A stretch of DNA of 32,473 bases from CAIWGV01 sp964515175 (GTDB taxonomy: Bacteria; Pseudomonadota; Alphaproteobacteria; UBA7879; UBA5542): NCBI GenBank assembly GCA_964515175.1, contig CAZEUR010000011.1:1-32473 (forward strand), in the 5' to 3' direction. The position numbers and the translations under genes were made by a program. Under the pieces are notes generated by a model. That model was given only the letters and a program-made list of their open reading frames with translations. It did not search any database and was not told the DNA's origin. Positions within the stretch are counted from its first letter, which is position 1. Every line of letters begins with the position of its first letter. Positions 1-8,070 of this stretch are shown piece after piece.

Positions 1-23
1 ATCCAAATACACTCTTCAATATC

Positions 24-494
24 TTATCTGCTATTTAGATGCGTCCGCCCTGATGCCCTATAAGGATCAACTTTTCGTCCCGCTTGTTTGGCAAGATTAT
101 GCAGATCTATGCTGTCCCAAGAAAAGGGGGCGGGCTCTTCTTTAGCTGGAACAGGAGCTTGTTCCGGTTTTTCTTCCGGTAAAGGGGGTAAATCATCTGG
201 CATGCCCGCATCTGGTGGAAGAGGTCCAAAATCGCCCGAAAAATCATCATTCGCAGACGCCTTTCTAGAAGGAAGGCCTTTCTGCCCCGCCTTCTGAGGG
301 GGGGCCATTTCATTGTCCATGGGAAGCTGGGGAGGCCCTTCCGCACCCTCACCTCCAAAAGGATTTGAAAAATCATTCTGAGGTATGCTGGACGGACGCT
401 TGTTTTTTTGCGGCACAGTCGCTTCCGCCTGGAGGCTCGCCAACAGAAGTCCGCTTAGAATTATAAATTTCTTCCCTAATTTTTTGTATTTCAT
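24..494 (-). CDS. Proline-rich exported protein of unknown function
   Basis: I do not recognise this 156-residue protein. It opens with a Sec signal peptide: a lysine-rich start (MKYKKLGKKF), a hydrophobic core and a likely signal peptidase I site after LQAEA. The mature part is low-complexity, rich in Pro, Gly, Asp and Glu, has no predicted helices or cysteines, and ends in a more ordinary basic tail (DPYRASGRTHLNSR). That composition suggests a disordered periplasmic or secreted protein. An in-frame GTG lies four codons upstream at 506, but the ATG at 494 has GGAGG five bases ahead of it and is preferred. It lies downstream of nlpD on the same strand, separated by a likely terminator, and has its own extended -10. 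Function unknown; the gene call itself is well supported by the signal peptide and ribosome site. Confidence 0.7.
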   Translation of the reverse strand: MKYKKLGKKFIILSGLLLASLQAEATVPQKNKRPSSIPQNDFSNPFGGEGAEGPPQLPMDNEMAPPQKAGQKGLPSRKASANDDFSGDFGPLPPDAGMPDDLPPLPEEKPEQAPVPAKEEPAPFSWDSIDLHNLAKQAGRKVDPYRASGRTHLNSR

Positions 495-516
495 GATTGC
501 CTCCACCTCAGACCAG

Positions 517-525
517 TGTATAGCA
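517..525 (-). promoter_or_regulatory. Extended -10 promoter for the proline-rich protein
   Basis: On the minus strand the sequence reads TGC-TATACA, an extended -10 element. It places the transcription start near 510 and a leader of about 16 bases carrying the GGAGG ribosome site. No convincing -35 is visible, which is usual for extended -10 promoters. Called by eye only. Confidence 0.35.
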
Positions 526-553
526 CCTTGCGGAATGAGTCTATCTTCCTACG

Positions 554-573
554 CAAAAACTCCATAAAGGAGT
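554..573 (-). terminator. Rho-independent terminator after nlpD
   Basis: Read on the minus strand, ACTCC, a five-base loop and GGAGT form a short hairpin followed by a run of five T. It begins five bases beyond the nlpD stop codon. The stem is only five strong pairs, so termination may be partial. Confidence 0.45.
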
Positions 574-577
574 CCTA

Positions 578-1552
578 TTAATTTTTTAAATAAAAAATAG
601 GGTCCACAGGCTTGCCACGTCTGCGGATTTCAAAATGCAATTGAGGTTTAGAGACATGCCCCGTGGTCCCTACAGTCCCTATTTTGTCCCCTCGTTTAAT
701 GATGTCCCCCTTCTTCACAGAGATTTTATCTAAATGACCATACGCTGTAAGCCATCCTCCCTCATGTTTAATGAGCAAAAGATTTCCGAAACTTTTAATA
801 TCTTTACCTGAATAGACGACAATCCCATTTTCAGCCGCCTGAATAGGGGTCCCTTTGTTGGCTTCTAGATTGATGCCATCATTATAATTCCCATGCCCTT
901 GACGACCAAACCCAGCAAGCACAGGCCCGGAAATAGGTCTTTCAAACCTGGACCCTGCACGTTTGGGTGGCTGTTGGAACAAAGATTTTTTAAAGAGCAT
1001 CATGCGACGCTTGCGAATGGGTTCTGCATTTTCTGAAATAGATGCTGGCAAAAGAATGGGATCTCCAACCCTTAGGTGAGAAGGGTCCTTAATTTTATTT
1101 TGATGAACAAGCGCGCTGAGGCTCACACCATGCTGCTCAGCAATTTTATAAAGATCTTGGCCCTGACTTAAGATATGCACCCGAGGGCTCAGCAACACAA
1201 GGGTTTGTCCCGCATGAATCTTATAGGGAGGAGTGAGTTTGTTTTTCTCAATAATAGAAGCCATAGGCACCGCATATTCTTTAGAGATGGCGTAAAGAGA
1301 ACTTCCTCGTTTCACTTTGATGACCTGAGGCATTCCTTCGCTAAAAGAAAGCGTTTTCTGACTCCAAACGGATGGCTCTATCACGCGCGTACCCAATGCC
1401 GTCGTGATACGAAGTTTCGGGAGATGGGAAGATGCTAGCTCAACTTTTTTGATGATAAAAGGTGCTTTTTTGGGGGGCAACGGATTTTTGTGCACACACC
1501 CCACGAGAGCCAGAAGGAGACAAAAAGCCCCTAACCCTACCTTTTTAGCCAT
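578..1552 (-). CDS. nlpD: NlpD-like lipoprotein, two LysM domains plus degenerate LytM/M23 domain
   Basis: This is a periplasmic septal-wall protein of the NlpD/EnvC kind; family members activate N-acetylmuramoyl-L-alanine amidases and do not cut peptidoglycan themselves. The 324 residues begin with a lipoprotein signal ending in the lipobox LVGC (Cys19). Two LysM peptidoglycan-binding repeats follow at about 77-121 and 125-168, then a peptidase M23 fold at about 206-320. The first zinc-ligand motif of active M23 enzymes (HxxxD) is changed: the His and Asp positions are Asn224 and Asn228. Later histidines remain (His273 in YGHL, His306 in LHFE). This matches the inactive NlpD pattern. Its ATG overlaps the end of surE by eight bases, so translation is probably coupled. 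In many proteobacteria surE, pcm and nlpD are neighbours; pcm is absent here. Confidence 0.9.
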   Translation of the reverse strand: MAKKVGLGAFCLLLALVGCVHKNPLPPKKAPFIIKKVELASSHLPKLRITTALGTRVIEPSVWSQKTLSFSEGMPQVIKVKRGSSLYAISKEYAVPMASIIEKNKLTPPYKIHAGQTLVLLSPRVHILSQGQDLYKIAEQHGVSLSALVHQNKIKDPSHLRVGDPILLPASISENAEPIRKRRMMLFKKSLFQQPPKRAGSRFERPISGPVLAGFGRQGHGNYNDGINLEANKGTPIQAAENGIVVYSGKDIKSFGNLLLIKHEGGWLTAYGHLDKISVKKGDIIKRGDKIGTVGTTGHVSKPQLHFEIRRRGKPVDPIFYLKN

Positions 1553-2318
1553 GGTTCAGAAGAGAAGCCAGTTTTTTATAGGTTTCCATATGAGTTAAAT
1601 CCAAATGCAAAGGTGTCACAGCGACTTGCTTCCGATGAAGAGCCGCAAGATCCGTTTGATCTTTAGAATTTACTTTCATTTCAGGGATAGAGCCAATCCA
1701 ATAATAAGGGGCCCCTCGAGGATCAATCGCTTTCACCAAAGATCTATAATCTTCTCGAAGACCCTGTGTCGACACATGGACGCCAACCACATCCTTCACA
1801 TCCACATTCGGAAAATTAACGTTCATGAGAACTTCTTGGGGCCATTTTGTGCTTATAAGTTTTTGCACAACTTCCATACCAAATTTTTCAGCGGTCTCCC
1901 ACTTTATGGGTTTCCCATAAGAGAGCTCCTGGCTGAGGGCAATGGAGGGCACACCCAGAAGCGTTGCTTCCATGGCTGCCGCAATTGTTCCCGAATAAGT
2001 CACATCATCAGCACTATTAGATCCCGCATTCACTCCTGACAGCATAAGATCTGGTTTTTTTCCAGGAATTAGTTCTTTAATAGCCATTAACACACAGTCT
2101 GTAGGTGTTCCATCCACAAAGAATCGCCTCTCCTCCACTTGATGAGCACGAAGAGGTCTATTCAAAGTCAAGGAATGTGCCGCGCCACTTTGCTCACGGC
2201 TGGGCGCCACAATCCATATGTCATCGGTAATAGTTCTGGCTATTTTTTCTAAAACCTTCAGGCCGGGCGCATGGATCCCGTCATCATTGGAAAGAAGTAC
2301 TCTTAGTTTCTCTGTCAT
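1545..2318 (-). CDS. surE: 5'/3'-nucleotidase SurE
   Basis: SurE removes phosphate from nucleoside 5'- and 3'-monophosphates and acts in the cytoplasm in stationary-phase and stress survival. The 257 residues match the usual family length. The N-terminal metal motif NDDGIHAPG is intact (Asp12, Asp13), as are the other metal ligands Ser44 (in REQSG) and Asn97 (in SGVNAGSN), and the conserved DVTYSGT that follows. It starts two bases after serS and overlaps nlpD by eight bases, so the three genes form one operon. A GGGAGGAA lies within the end of serS but is about 18 bases from the ATG, too far to be ideal, so coupling to serS translation is likely. Confidence 0.95.
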   Translation of the reverse strand: MTEKLRVLLSNDDGIHAPGLKVLEKIARTITDDIWIVAPSREQSGAAHSLTLNRPLRAHQVEERRFFVDGTPTDCVLMAIKELIPGKKPDLMLSGVNAGSNSADDVTYSGTIAAAMEATLLGVPSIALSQELSYGKPIKWETAEKFGMEVVQKLISTKWPQEVLMNVNFPNVDVKDVVGVHVSTQGLREDYRSLVKAIDPRGAPYYWIGSIPEMKVNSKDQTDLAALHRKQVAVTPLHLDLTHMETYKKLASLLNHG

Positions 2319-2320
2319 TT

Positions 2321-3589
2321 TTAAATCTCTGTTATTCCTCCCATATAGGGTATCAGAACTCTTGGCACTTGAATACTCCCATCTTCTTGTTGGTAATTTT
2401 CAAGAACCGCAATGAGGGCTCGCCCAACAGCAATCCCGGATCCATTTAGAGTATATGGAAACTGGGGTTTTTCTTTAAAATCGCTCCCTTTAAATCGTGC
2501 GTTCATACGCCTGGCTTGGAAATCTCCACACAGAGAACAGCTGGAAATTTCTCGATACGCGTTTTGTCCCGGGAGCCACGCTTCCAAGTCGTAGGTTTTA
2601 ACAGAACTAAACCCCACATCTCCCGCACACAGGCTCACCACCCGATAAGGAATTTCAAGTTGCTTGAGAACTTCTTCCGCGGCATTTACCATGCGATCTA
2701 ATTCCTTTACACCATCCTCTGGTTTTACAAAGCTCACAAGTTCCACCTTATAAAACTGATGCTGCCTTAACATCCCTCGCGTATCTCGACCCGCCGATCC
2801 CGCTTCTGATCGGAAACAAGGGGTGTGTGCCACAAACCGCAGAGGCAGCGTATCCGCCTCTAAAATGCGATTTGCTCCCCAGCAGGTAAGAGACACCTCA
2901 GACGTTGGAATAAGCCAATGGCCGGAAGTAGTCTGAAAAGCACCCTCTGCAAATTTAGGCAGCTGCCCCGCCCCAAACATGCTGGCTTCATTCACTAACA
3001 AGGGAGGCGATACTTCTTCATACCCAAACTCTTTGGTATGAAGGTCGAGCATAAAATTAGAAAGTGCCCGCTGAAGAAGAGCCAAGTGTTTTTTAAGGAT
3101 CACAAATCGGCTTCCAGACATGTGGGCCGCTTGCTCGAAATCCATCATACTGGACGCTTCCCCCAAATCAAAATGCTCTTTTGGCGTAAAGGAGAACTGG
3201 CGTGGTGTCCCGACCGTTCTCACCACCACATTTTCTGATTCATCTTGGCCGTCAGGTACTTCAGACGAAAGAGTATTTGGAAGTGTAATAAGAAAATTGT
3301 GAAGCTTTTCTTTAAGTACTTTTTCTTTTTCCTCTAAAGCAGGTATTTTTTCTCGAATTTCGGAGCCTTCTTGGGTTAAAGAATCCACACTCTCACCAGA
3401 TCTTTTGGCCAGACCGATGGCTGCTGCAATCTCATTTCGACGACTCTGAAGAGTTTGCAAATTCTGCTGAAGAGCCCTATGCTCAGCATCTGCTTTCAAG
3501 ATTTCAACAGAGATTGGCTCAAGCCCCCTCCGTTGAAGACCTTTATCAAACTCTTGACTGTTTTCCCGAATCCATTTTATGTCATGCAT
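2321..3589 (-). CDS. serS: Seryl-tRNA synthetase
   Basis: This class II aminoacyl-tRNA synthetase charges tRNA(Ser), and selenocysteine tRNA where present. Its 422 residues are the normal bacterial length. Residues 1 to about 110 form the antiparallel coiled-coil arm that contacts the long variable arm of tRNA(Ser), visible as long charged Leu/Lys/Glu heptads. The catalytic domain follows, with motif 2 (FRSEAGSAGRDTRG, then HQFYKVE) and motif 3 (GSGIAVGRALIAVLENYQ). The ATG at 3589 is preceded by AAGGA eight bases upstream. It is the first gene of the serS-surE-nlpD operon, an order common in alphaproteobacteria. Nothing unusual is seen in the coding sequence. Confidence 0.97.
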   Translation of the reverse strand: MHDIKWIRENSQEFDKGLQRRGLEPISVEILKADAEHRALQQNLQTLQSRRNEIAAAIGLAKRSGESVDSLTQEGSEIREKIPALEEKEKVLKEKLHNFLITLPNTLSSEVPDGQDESENVVVRTVGTPRQFSFTPKEHFDLGEASSMMDFEQAAHMSGSRFVILKKHLALLQRALSNFMLDLHTKEFGYEEVSPPLLVNEASMFGAGQLPKFAEGAFQTTSGHWLIPTSEVSLTCWGANRILEADTLPLRFVAHTPCFRSEAGSAGRDTRGMLRQHQFYKVELVSFVKPEDGVKELDRMVNAAEEVLKQLEIPYRVVSLCAGDVGFSSVKTYDLEAWLPGQNAYREISSCSLCGDFQARRMNARFKGSDFKEKPQFPYTLNGSGIAVGRALIAVLENYQQEDGSIQVPRVLIPYMGGITEI

Positions 3590-3610
3590 ACTTATTGTCC
3601 TTAATCTAAA

Positions 3611-3646
3611 AGAAAAGGCCCCCTCTCTTGTAAAGAGAGAGGGCCT
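3611..3646 (-). terminator. Strong rho-independent terminator after the parvulin gene
   Basis: A 13-base inverted repeat with one mismatch (arms 3616-3628 and 3634-3646, core AGGCCC...GGGCCT) encloses a five-base loop. Read on the minus strand it is followed by TTTTCTTTT. It lies 19 bases past the parvulin stop codon and before the serS start, so it separates the two transcripts. Confidence 0.85.
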
Positions 3647-3664
3647 AAAAAAATAGTTCTTAGC

Positions 3665-4513
3665 TTACTGCTTTTTTTGAGCAATATTCAGAACGTCTGG
3701 CTTTCCGTCAATTGTGAAAACTTTTACATTCAAGTTTTTCTTTAGTTCATCCAGATACTCCATCAGGCCTTTCTGAGAATACATGGACGTCAGCTGAGGC
3801 TTTACTTCGTCAAATTTAGGAGCTTCTGCTGCACGGGAAGATCCACGTCTAACGATCAGGAACTTACCATCTTTCGCTTTAATGATTTTCTTGCTATGGA
3901 ATCCATCCTTCAGGATTTTCAGTGCTTGTGCAACTTCTTTCCCAAGAATTTCTGGGATTGCGGGCTCAAGCAAGAATCCGATGAGTCCTCCCCTCTTCTT
4001 GGTATTGGTCTCCACTGAGTGCGCTTGAGCCACTTCAGCGAAGTCTTTGCCTGCATTTAGCTCAATCATAGCTTTACCAGCAGCCGCTTCATTGTCCGCA
4101 AGAATAATGCTCACTTCGATTTCTTTTTGACCCTTAACCTTATTCAGGATCTCTCCATAAAGAACCTTAAGCTTATCATCGGTCACGCGCTTTTGAACTT
4201 CACGGCTCAAGAAAACTTGCATTTCGATGGCTTTCCGGGCTTCTTGCATCAGCTTTTCAACTTCTGCGTCCCCAGAAAGATTCACTTTATTCTTTGCTGT
4301 CTCAAGAACAAGCTCAATAGCCTTCTGATCCCGAAGAGGGCGAAATACCGCTTCGATAGGGGCTGCTCGCACCTGATCAGCAGAAGCAGAGTCCTTAAGC
4401 TTCTGGATTTCGTCAAGTTTCACGCTGGAGGAACCCACCTGGATCACCACAGGATTATTTGCCTGCGCAACAAAAGCGCCGACAACCAATAATAATAATA
4501 ATTTTAACTTCAT
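3665..4513 (-). CDS. Periplasmic parvulin-type peptidyl-prolyl isomerase
   Basis: This exported folding factor of the PpiC/SurA-like kind catalyses cis-trans isomerisation of prolyl bonds in proteins crossing the periplasm. The protein has 282 residues from the preferred start, with a Sec signal (MKLKLLLLLVVGAFVAQA) and probable cleavage before NNPVV. An alpha-helical N-terminal part reaches about 125. A parvulin domain follows at about 130-230, with the usual pattern of a long helix (GKDFAEVAQAHS), a glycine-rich turn (KRGGLIGFL) and a closing strand (GKFLIVRRG). A GTG three codons upstream (4522) is possible, but the ATG at 4513 is better placed behind AAGGAG and GGAG. It has its own promoter and terminator and so looks monocistronic. 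The domain call is firm; which parvulin subfamily it belongs to is not. Confidence 0.85.
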   Translation of the reverse strand: MKLKLLLLLVVGAFVAQANNPVVIQVGSSSVKLDEIQKLKDSASADQVRAAPIEAVFRPLRDQKAIELVLETAKNKVNLSGDAEVEKLMQEARKAIEMQVFLSREVQKRVTDDKLKVLYGEILNKVKGQKEIEVSIILADNEAAAGKAMIELNAGKDFAEVAQAHSVETNTKKRGGLIGFLLEPAIPEILGKEVAQALKILKDGFHSKKIIKAKDGKFLIVRRGSSRAAEAPKFDEVKPQLTSMYSQKGLMEYLDELKKNLNVKVFTIDGKPDVLNIAQKKQ

Positions 4514-4552
4514 AATCTCCACATCTCCTTAGAAAAATAGTTGTTTCGAATG

Positions 4553-4581
4553 ATAATGCCTGATTTTTTTTTGAATCTCAA
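4553..4581 (-). promoter_or_regulatory. Sigma-70-type promoter for the parvulin gene
   Basis: On the minus strand TTGAGA and CATTAT are separated by 17 bases. This predicts a start near 4546 and a leader of about 33 bases before the ATG at 4513. The -35 element overlaps the last codons of the upstream polyprenyl synthase gene. Confidence 0.5.
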
Positions 4582-5420
4582 GACTTTCGATGTACACAAA
4601 AATTTACCAATCCCTCAAGAAGATTTTTTTCCACAGATCCTGGGAAGATTTCAAGGGCTACCAAAGAAGAATGCTTATAAAATTCTGCTTTTTCAAGAAT
4701 AGTTTTGCGAGAAAAAAAGCTAAGCTCACTTAGCTCTCCATCCAAAAGGTCATCCGTTAATTGAAATAAGATGCCTAGATTGTATCCGTAAGATTCCAAA
4801 GCCAAAAGTTCTTTTGAAGCTGCCGACACAACCAAAGCCCCCCCTTGGCATGCCGCAGAAAAAAGCGTGGCTGTTTTTGCTTGGATAATTTGAAAATAAG
4901 TTTCTTCATCCATTTCCAGCTGTTCTTGTGCATCCATCTGCAAAAGCTCTCCTTCTGACATACGCACGATGGTTTTTGAAAGCATTGTTAGTACGGGCCA
5001 TGATTCGACTTCTGTCACCATCTCAAATGCTCGACTAAAAAGAAAATCACCCATTAAAACACTGGCTTGATTCCCCCATACCCGATGCACGCAGGGTTTA
5101 TCTCGGCGCATCAGGCTTTCGTCAATCACATCATCATGCAAAAGCGTGGCCATATGAATAAGCTCTACACATGCAGCTAAAACAATCACTTTTGGGTTGG
5201 AATGAGGATTACAAATACGAGCACTGAGAAGGGTTAAAATAGAGCGGAGGCCTTTGCCCGGATTATCCAGAAGATACTCCGCAACCTGATTTACAAGAGG
5301 CACACTTGAAGAAAACTCTTGCCACAACAAATGCTTCATCTTGTCCAAATCATGCCGCAAAAGATCTTGAGCCTCTTGGAGAGGAGAGCGGGTCCAGTTA
5401 GAAGCTTTTGTTTTTAGCAT
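4578..5420 (-). CDS. ispB: Polyprenyl diphosphate synthase with shortened C-terminal region
   Basis: This trans-isoprenyl diphosphate synthase extends farnesyl diphosphate with isopentenyl diphosphate, probably to make the ubiquinone side chain. The 280 residues contain the first aspartate-rich motif (DDVID, 96-100), the conserved SEGELLQ and the second aspartate-rich motif (DDLLD, 223-227). Most relatives are about 320 residues and carry, just after the second motif, a conserved stretch of GK, GxD and GKxT(L)P that helps close the active site. That stretch is missing: DDLLD is followed at once by GELSELSFFSRK and then by a normal-looking end (NFCVHRKS). A perfect seven-base inverted repeat (4718-4735) sits at this junction. 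The basic motif after helix D is GKGLRS where GKRLRP is usual. It may be altered or inactive. The start lies very close to its GGGAGGG ribosome site. Confidence 0.8.
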   Translation of the reverse strand: MLKTKASNWTRSPLQEAQDLLRHDLDKMKHLLWQEFSSSVPLVNQVAEYLLDNPGKGLRSILTLLSARICNPHSNPKVIVLAACVELIHMATLLHDDVIDESLMRRDKPCVHRVWGNQASVLMGDFLFSRAFEMVTEVESWPVLTMLSKTIVRMSEGELLQMDAQEQLEMDEETYFQIIQAKTATLFSAACQGGALVVSAASKELLALESYGYNLGILFQLTDDLLDGELSELSFFSRKTILEKAEFYKHSSLVALEIFPGSVEKNLLEGLVNFCVHRKS

Positions 5421-5428
5421 CCCTCCCT

Positions 5429-5434
5429 TATACT
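5429..5434 (+). promoter_or_regulatory. Probable -10 box for trmN6, leaderless start
   Basis: TATACT lies six bases before the ATG at 5441, which would put the first transcribed base on the A of the ATG. No ribosome-binding sequence precedes this ATG. The -35 is weak (TTGTTT at 5408 with a 15-base gap). The divergent ispB start is only 20 bases away, so the promoters must overlap the coding sequences. Confidence 0.4.
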
Positions 5435-5440
5435 CAATTT

Positions 5441-6163
5441 ATGACCACGCTGACAAAAGATTTATTTTTAGGAGAGAAACTCAAGGTTACCCAACCTAAG
5501 ATGGGGTATCGCGCAGGCAGTGATGCAGTATTTTTGGCCTCTTTTATAACTAAAAATCCTAAAAATATTTTGGATGTGGGGTGTGGCGTTGGGGTTGCCT
5601 CTCTATGCTTAATGACTCGCCTACCGCATGTTCACGTAACAGGAATTGATTGCCAAGAACATTTGATTCATTTGGCTAACCAAAATGCTCAGGAAAATGG
5701 ATTTTCAGAAAGATCTAAATTTCTTGTGGAGGACCTTCATAAAAGCACCCTATCTCCCAATAGCTTTGATCACGTCATAACAAATCCTCCCTATTTCGAT
5801 ACCAGCTCCCCTTCCCCCGATGACACTCGAGCTCTGGCACGATGCCAAACGAATGCCGGATTGGAAGACTGGATTAAATTCTGCATCAGAATGTCTAAAC
5901 CTCGAGGATATGTAAGCCTTATATGTCCGGCATCTCTTCTTCCAAAGGCGCTCTATTTTATGCACTCCTTGGGGGAGATCATTATTTTCCCTCTATGGTC
6001 TCGAGAAGGAGAACCTGCGAACCGAATTTTGATTCGAGGACGGAAGGACATCAAATCTCCAGCCAAACTGTTACCTGGACTTATTCTTCATAGATCAGAA
6101 GGTGGGTATACCGAAGTTGCTCATAAGATTTTGTGGGATGGAATGACTGTGTTAGAGGAGTAA
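5441..6163 (+). CDS. trmN6: tRNA1(Val) (adenine-37-N6)-methyltransferase-like protein
   Basis: This SAM-dependent enzyme of the small-domain methyltransferase family (TrmN6/YfiC type) modifies the exocyclic amine of an adenine; in E. coli the target is A37 of tRNA1(Val). The 240 residues have the SAM-binding motif I (LDVGCGVGVASL), an acidic residue at the end of the next strand (GIDCQ), and the catalytic NPPY that marks N6-adenine methyltransferases. An N-terminal YRAGSDAVFLAS segment typical of this family is also present. An upstream TTG at 5408 would lengthen the protein into the ispB start region; the ATG at 5441 fits the family better. Family assignment is good; the exact substrate in this organism is inferred. 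Confidence 0.85.
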   Translation: MTTLTKDLFLGEKLKVTQPKMGYRAGSDAVFLASFITKNPKNILDVGCGVGVASLCLMTRLPHVHVTGIDCQEHLIHLANQNAQENGFSERSKFLVEDLHKSTLSPNSFDHVITNPPYFDTSSPSPDDTRALARCQTNAGLEDWIKFCIRMSKPRGYVSLICPASLLPKALYFMHSLGEIIIFPLWSREGEPANRILIRGRKDIKSPAKLLPGLILHRSEGGYTEVAHKILWDGMTVLEE

Positions 6164-6248
6164 AACTGACCTCTTCCATAGAAAAACCCGTGCATAATCT
6201 GCCTAAATGATGTATAACTTTCCTCATTGATAAAGGTTGTAAAAAGTC

Positions 6249-6578
6249 ATGAGCGAAAACCCTATTTTTGAACAGATCAAACAAGATATTACAGAAAATC
6301 CTATCGTTCTTTACATGAAGGGGACGGCTAGCATGCCGTTGTGTGGGTTTTCTTCCACTGTTGTGCACATTTTGAAAGAACTGCATGTTCCTTTTAAAGA
6401 TGTAAATGTACTCGCAGACCCCGCTCTTCGCCAGGGCATCAAAGATTTCACCAATTGGGCCACCATTCCCCAACTCTACGTTAAAGGTGAGTTTGTGGGG
6501 GGTAGCGATATTGTGAGAGAGCTCTACAGCTCAGGAGAACTTTTGGCCCTCCTCAAAAAACATAAGATTTTAAACTAG
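6249..6578 (+). CDS. grxD: Monothiol glutaredoxin, Grx4/GrxD type
   Basis: This small cytoplasmic protein carries and transfers [2Fe-2S] clusters, usually with a BolA partner. The 109 residues have the diagnostic CGFS active site (residues 32-35), the preceding lysine (YMKGT) that contacts glutathione, and the TIPQLYVKGEFVGGSD segment that binds the glutathione backbone. Length is typical. The ATG is preceded by AAAGG about 12 bases upstream, a rather distant ribosome site. It opens a tightly packed plus-strand run: lysS begins six bases after its stop. In many alphaproteobacteria bolA is next door; here it is not. Confidence 0.95.
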   Translation: MSENPIFEQIKQDITENPIVLYMKGTASMPLCGFSSTVVHILKELHVPFKDVNVLADPALRQGIKDFTNWATIPQLYVKGEFVGGSDIVRELYSSGELLALLKKHKILN

Positions 6579-6584
6579 AGTATC

Positions 6585-8069
6585 ATGACCGAAACAACAA
6601 GACCCGAGAACGAACTCAGAGACATCCGCCTTCAGAAAGCTGAGACTTTGCGAAGAGAGGGCATTAATCCCTATCCTTACAGCTTCAAGCGCACAACAAA
6701 TGCTGGAGAGATTCACGAAAAATACAAAGACCTGAATTCCGATGAGGTTACATCTGATAAAGTGTCCGTTGCTGGTCGCATTCAATCTATCCGCAACAGT
6801 GGCATGTTCATCGATATTTTGGATGAAACGGGGAATATTCAGCTATTTACGTCCATGAAAGAAGGGGAAGAATCCCTCAAAAGCCTTATCGATCTTTTAG
6901 ATTTGGGAGATTGGATTGGCGTTACAGGAATTGTGCGTCGCACAAAAAGAGGTGAACTGACTATCAATATAGAAATCTTGGAGCTTCTCTCCAAGACTCT
7001 CCTCCCTCCTCCAGAAAAATATCATGGCCTGACGGATGTGGAGACTAAATATCGCCAACGATATATGGATCTGATCGCCAATGAAGAAAGCCGAAATCGC
7101 TTGAGGCAACGCAGCCAAATCATCGCAGCCGTGCGGACTTTCTTAATCGACCAAGGGTTCCTAGAAGTGGAGACCCCCATGCTGCATACCATTCCAGGTG
7201 GCGCTGCCGCAAAACCTTTTATGACTCATCACAATGCTCTGAACATGCCAATGTACTTGCGCATTGCGCCCGAGCTTTTCTTGAAACGCCTCGTTGTAGG
7301 GGGGCTTTCTGATAAAGTTTTTGAAATCAATCGAAACTTCCGAAACGAAGGCATCTCTCCTCGTCACAATCCAGAGTTCACTATGCTGGAACTCTATCAA
7401 GCTTATGCAGACTATCATGACATGATGACCCTCCTGGAAAATCTATTCCAGTATGCCGCTCAACGGGTGTTTGGAACCCTAAAATTTACGTATGGGGAAA
7501 AAGAATTAGATCTTGGCTCTCCCTGGCAACGAAAATCAATGCTAGACCTTGTCCAGGAAGCCACCGGCGTAGACTTTAATAAGTTTGAAACCGCCCAAGA
7601 AGCCTTCACAGCTGCCAAAAAATTAGGTGTCTTCGTAAAAGATTCCGATAGCTGGGGCAAAGTGGTAGAAACCGTGTTTGGGGAAAAAGTGGAACAGACC
7701 CTCACTCAACCTATTCATGTGACGGATCTTCCTTTGGATATTTCACCTCTTGCGAAAGTGCATCGTCATAATCCTCGTCTTACAGAACGGTTTGAAACCT
7801 ATATTAACTGCTGGGAAGTGGCCAATGCTTTTTCAGAGCTGACAGATCCCGTCGATCAACGAACTCGCTTTGAAACTCAAGTGAAAGACCGAGAATCTGG
7901 GGATGATGAGGCCCATCATATGGATCATGATTTCATAACGGCTCTCGAATACGGGTTGCCGCCCACAGGGGGCCTTGGTATTGGAATAGATCGCATGGTG
8001 ATGCTGCTTACAAATGCACCAAGCATTCGGGATGTCATCAGTTTTCCCACTATGAAACCAAAGGATTAG
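6585..8069 (+). CDS. lysS: Lysyl-tRNA synthetase, class II
   Basis: This enzyme charges tRNA(Lys) with lysine. The 494 residues match the bacterial class II form: an N-terminal OB-fold anticodon-binding domain at about 60-150 (VAGRIQSIRNSGMFIDI), then the catalytic core with motif 2 (FEINRNFRNEG) and motif 3 (GLGIGIDRMVMLLT). Many alphaproteobacteria use the unrelated class I enzyme, so the class II type is a useful lineage marker. The arnT start codon lies one base after the lysS stop, so the two are probably translated from one message. Coding sequence appears intact. Confidence 0.97.
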   Translation: MTETTRPENELRDIRLQKAETLRREGINPYPYSFKRTTNAGEIHEKYKDLNSDEVTSDKVSVAGRIQSIRNSGMFIDILDETGNIQLFTSMKEGEESLKSLIDLLDLGDWIGVTGIVRRTKRGELTINIEILELLSKTLLPPPEKYHGLTDVETKYRQRYMDLIANEESRNRLRQRSQIIAAVRTFLIDQGFLEVETPMLHTIPGGAAAKPFMTHHNALNMPMYLRIAPELFLKRLVVGGLSDKVFEINRNFRNEGISPRHNPEFTMLELYQAYADYHDMMTLLENLFQYAAQRVFGTLKFTYGEKELDLGSPWQRKSMLDLVQEATGVDFNKFETAQEAFTAAKKLGVFVKDSDSWGKVVETVFGEKVEQTLTQPIHVTDLPLDISPLAKVHRHNPRLTERFETYINCWEVANAFSELTDPVDQRTRFETQVKDRESGDDEAHHMDHDFITALEYGLPPTGGLGIGIDRMVMLLTNAPSIRDVISFPTMKPKD

Positions 8070-8070
8070 C

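Noticed and set aside
6081..6473. Antisense frame covering the trmN6-grxD junction
   Set aside because: Runs opposite two real genes and contains no recognisable motif.
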